Source: Candidatus Auribacterota bacterium
GTDB taxonomy: Bacteria > Auribacterota > Tritonobacteria > UBA1439
NCBI GenBank assembly: GCA_026392015.1
Contig: JAPLCW010000104.1
Coordinates: 1-42,466 of the forward strand
DNA length: 42,466 nucleotides
Direction of reading: 5' to 3'
The notes under the pieces are model-generated. The model did not search any database. It was not told the DNA's origin and saw nothing but the letters and a program-made list of their open reading frames with translations. Shown here piece after piece: positions 42,321 to 42,466 of this stretch. A program made the position numbers and the translations under genes. The stretch's first letter is position 1; every line of letters begins with the position of its first letter.

Positions 42321-42466
42321 GTAAGGGGTCACTTATGGGTGGTACATTGCTGAATATGTCATTCCTGCCCCCGTTTTCACGAGGGTAAACTTCAGCAGGA
42401 ATCCAGGTTTCATAATGGATCCCCGCTCGAGTTTACACTGAGCGCAGTCGAAGTGCGGGGATGACA
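42321..42466. repeat. R4 element, copy b, ending at the window edge
   Basis: Identical to 31451-31596 at 145 of 146 positions; the first difference is the fifth base. The sequence ends exactly at GGGATGACA, the last bases of the copy. Confidence 0.92.

Overview
The window looks like a bacterial chromosome segment from an uncultivated Gram-negative lineage. Outer-membrane lipid transport genes (MCE/Mla type), an exported small heat-shock protein and a lipoprotein point to a diderm cell. Genes are GC-rich with good Shine-Dalgarno sites, while many spacers are AT-rich and packed with palindromic repeats. I cannot assign a phylum; a PVC-related or deltaproteobacterium-like candidate lineage is a guess from gene style only. 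No rRNA, tRNA or CRISPR array was seen. The last 146 bases repeat an internal element almost exactly, so the right edge is probably a contig end at a repeat.

Layout. 1-500: fragment of a secreted-protein paralogue. 507-5163 (minus): two MlaE-type permeases, MlaF-type ATPase, MCE protein and a glycosyltransferase. 5780-9387 (minus): small secreted protein; then ribbon-helix-helix regulator, Ddl-like ATP-grasp ligase, GNAT acetyltransferase and lysine 2,3-aminomutase. 10434-11909 (minus): DksA-type zinc-finger protein, small exported protein and an HTH-PTS EIIA fusion. 12272-16811 (plus): second ATP-grasp ligase, then aroA, aroC and aroE. 16786-18925 (minus): a phosphoribosyltransferase-like protein paired with a nucleotidyltransferase-like protein. 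19173-20740 (plus): enolase and FtsB-like protein. 21609-25335 (plus): radical SAM protein, HEAT-repeat protein, lipoprotein, small basic protein. 26052-29200 (minus): malonyl-CoA decarboxylase, Cys-rich secreted protein, Trp-rich repeat protein. 29674-35320 (minus): PAS histidine kinase with sigma54-type response regulator, exported Hsp20, second nucleotidyltransferase-like paralogue. 35669-36069: decayed REP-type transposase beside a palindromic element. 36178-42093 (plus): small protein, PHP phosphatase, DUF362 ferredoxin, QueD, exported HEAT protein, glutamine synthetase.

How the genes work together. The MCE operon should move lipid across the envelope. aroA-aroC-aroE covers three of the last steps to chorismate. 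The aminomutase, acetyltransferase and ATP-grasp cluster suggests a beta-lysine product that is acetylated or ligated. The kinase and NtrC-type regulator form a soluble two-component pair. The nucleotidyltransferase/phosphoribosyltransferase pair is the best candidate for an undescribed enzymatic system.

The second candidate is in the non-coding DNA. Eight spacers carry arrays of 7- or 8-base words directly after a stop codon, in seven of eight with a complementary array further on. The word differs at every locus but the period and the folding potential are kept. Several other dispersed palindromic families, some with terminal inverted repeats and insertions at hairpin tips, fill the remaining gaps.
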